DNA from: Nomia melanderi | Lineage: Eukaryota; Arthropoda; Insecta; Hymenoptera; Halictidae | Direction: 5' to 3' | DNA length: 64,000 nt | Assembly (NCBI RefSeq): GCF_051020985.1 | Contig: NW_027475162.1 | Location: forward strand, 434,001 to 498,000 | Part shown: positions 62,801-64,000 of the stretch, one piece after another | Position numbering within the stretch: the first letter of the stretch is position 1 | How the letters are laid out: each line of letters starts with the position of its first letter | Program-made: the position numbers and the translations under genes | Notes under the pieces: model-generated | What the model saw: only the letters and a program-made list of their open reading frames with translations | What the model was told of the DNA's origin: nothing | Database searches by the model: none

Positions 62801-64000
62801 CTGACCCTGACAGTCCGGCCCCATGAGACAGTGATTTTCTCGGCGCCTGGTGCTCCGAGGTTGTTCCCGCTGCACAGATTCATGCGCCAGGGCCTCCCGC
62901 AGACAATGCACTTTGGTTTATTGCGCTATCTGTAATAGCACACGAGATATCACCAGATATATATTGGATTTTTCCCTGACCCTGACAGTCCGGCCCCATG
63001 GGACGGTGATATTCTCGGCCCCTGGTGGTACGAGGTAGATCCCGCTGCACAGATTCATGCGCCAGGGCCTCCTACAGACAATGCATTTTGATTTAATGCG
63101 CTATCTATAATAGCACCCGAGATATCACCAGATATATATTGGATTTTTCCTTGACCCTGACAGTCCGGCCCCATGTGTCGATGGTTTTCTCGGTCCCTCG
63201 TGGTCCGAGGTTGATCCCGCTGCACAGATTCATGCGACAGGGCCTCCTACAGACAATGCATTTTGATTTATTGCGCTATCTATAATAGCACCCGAGATAT
63301 CACCAGATATATATTGGATTTTTCCTTGACCCTGACAGTCCGGCCCCATGTGTCGATGGTTTTCTCGGTCCCTCGTGGTCCGAGGTCGATCCCGCTGCAC
63401 AGATTCATGCGCCAGAGCCCCCTGCAGATAATTCACTTTGATTTATTCTGCTATCTCTAATAGCACCCGAGATATCACCAGATATATATTGGATTTTCCC
63501 CTGACCCTGAGTGTCCGGCCCCATGAGACGGTGGTTTTCTCGGCCGCTGGTGGCCCGAGGTCGTTCCCGCTGCACAGATTTATGCGCCAGGGCCTCCTGC
63601 AGATAATTCACTTTGGTTTATTGCGCTATCTCTAATAGCACCCGAGATATCACCAGATATATATTGGATTTTTCCCTGACCCTGACAGTCCTGCCCCATG
63701 AGACAGTGATTTTCTCGGCCCCTGGTGGTCCGAGGTCGATCCCGCTGCACAGATTCATGCGCCAGGGCCTCCTACAGACAATGCACTTTGATTTATTGCG
63801 CTATCTATAATAGCACCCGAGATATCACCAGATTTATATTGGATTTTTCCCTGACCCTGAGTGTCGGACTCCATGAGACTGTGATTTTCTCGGCCGCTGG
63901 TGCCCCGAGGTCGTCCCCGCAGCACAGATTCATGCGCCAGGGCCCCCTGCAGAAAATTCACTTTGATTTATTGCGCTATCTCTAATAGCACCCGAGATAT
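59880..64000 (+). repeat. More divergent monomers flanking the 29-monomer HOR
   Basis: Little higher-order periodicity is visible, apart from about 62530-62736 matching 63230-63436 at 700 bp. These units favour CCTGACAGTCCGG over CCTGAGTGTCCGG. Several carry CATGTGTCGATGG with TCGGTCCCTCGTGG, a pair otherwise seen near 11935 and 14730. Three have a one-base insertion in CACCAGGATATATATTGG (near 61202, 62079 and 62256). The last bases of the window are still canonical satellite. Confidence 0.85.
63471..63645 (+). repeat. Isolated monomer of the 44-46 kb type
   Basis: The first 150 or so bases are identical to the monomers at 44575 and 45974, including the rare TCGGCCGCTGGTGGCCCGAGG. The last 20 bases, and the monomers on both sides, are instead of the local 60-64 kb type. 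It looks like a patch of one monomer copied over about 17.5 kb. Confidence 0.82.

Larger units (their letters stand above)
1..64000 (+). repeat. 175-bp tandem satellite array filling the window
   Basis: The same unit of about 175 bp is repeated head to tail from the first to the last base. Its start, normally GATATCACCAGATATATATT, falls at 140, 316, 491, 666, 841, 1016 and so on to 63996, which fits 365 complete monomers averaging 174.95 bp. All units share one orientation and I found no inversion, no foreign insertion and no unrelated segment. Open frames of 60-161 codons occur on both strands at fixed places in the monomer. They overlap each other and shift frame at each unit because 175 is not a multiple of three, so I call no gene. 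The array is probably centromeric or pericentromeric heterochromatin. That rests on its unit size, purity and HOR structure, and the family itself is not one I recognise. Confidence 0.97.

Noticed and set aside
107..63985. Hundreds of open frames of 60-161 codons on both strands, with strongly conserved protein-like repeats
   Set aside because: They start and stop at fixed points of the monomer, overlap on both strands, and the same DNA segment is read in two frames within one open frame. The 175-bp unit shifts frame each time, and the longest frames coincide with 174-bp units. I see no sign of codon-level constraint, so I annotate none as a gene.
1..64000. CRISPR array or bacterial repeat cluster
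   Set aside because: There are no short repeats separated by unique spacers. The whole 175-bp unit is repeated without spacers, and no cas-like or other bacterial genes are present.
1..64000. Undescribed gene system or mobile element hidden in the repeats
   Set aside because: I followed the monomer register from end to end and every stretch is accounted for by satellite units. No terminal repeats, target-site duplications or long coding region interrupt it.
1..64000. Naming the organism or a known satellite family from unit length
   Set aside because: Units of 170-180 bp occur in primates, amphibians, fish and plants. I do not recognise the sequence, so length alone does not support a name.

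Overview
The whole 64 kb window is one uninterrupted tandem satellite array from a eukaryotic genome. The repeat unit is 175 bp, every unit runs head to tail in the same orientation, and both window ends cut through the array. The conserved GATATC-type start recurs from position 140 to position 63996. That is 63,856 bp, which fits 365 complete monomers with a net deficit of 19 bp, plus a partial unit at each end. A typical monomer (17993-18167) is about 53% G+C. It has an A/T-rich end around the GATATC and a G/C-rich centre. I see no protein-coding gene, rRNA or tRNA gene, transposable element, CRISPR array, or any non-satellite stretch of 300 bases or more. The many short open frames on both strands are by-products of the repeat.

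Block-long arrays of nucleosome-sized monomers with higher-order repeats (HORs) are typical of eukaryotic centromeres and pericentromeric heterochromatin, so that is the most likely setting. This is inferred from architecture, because I do not recognise the monomer family and cannot name the organism.

Layout, with approximate block edges. 1-2275: a five-monomer HOR (876 bp) in 2.6 copies. 2276-6520: mixed variants, including a 350-bp dimer repeat. 6520-10198: a block of about 1.75 kb and its copy, which is one monomer shorter. 10430-11340: a copy of 2550-3460. 11340-18450: loosely ordered monomers. 18450-28405: a block of about 3.8 kb and a rearranged copy, differing by whole-monomer gains and losses. 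28405-41100: three copies of a multi-monomer block, with 174-bp monomers concentrated here. 41390-44560: a six-monomer HOR (about 1050 bp). 44580-46654: an eight-monomer spacing (1399 bp). 48241-59879: a 29-monomer HOR (5072 bp) in 2.3 copies with no difference found in the stretches compared. 59880-64000: more divergent monomers with little order.

The most interesting structure is inside the monomer. In 16 monomers an internal block of about 23 bp is replaced, with no length change, by an almost unrelated sequence, while the flanks stay close to canonical. Six more monomers look like recombinants between the two forms. This resembles the alternative A and B boxes of primate alpha satellite and may mark a protein-binding site that comes in two versions.
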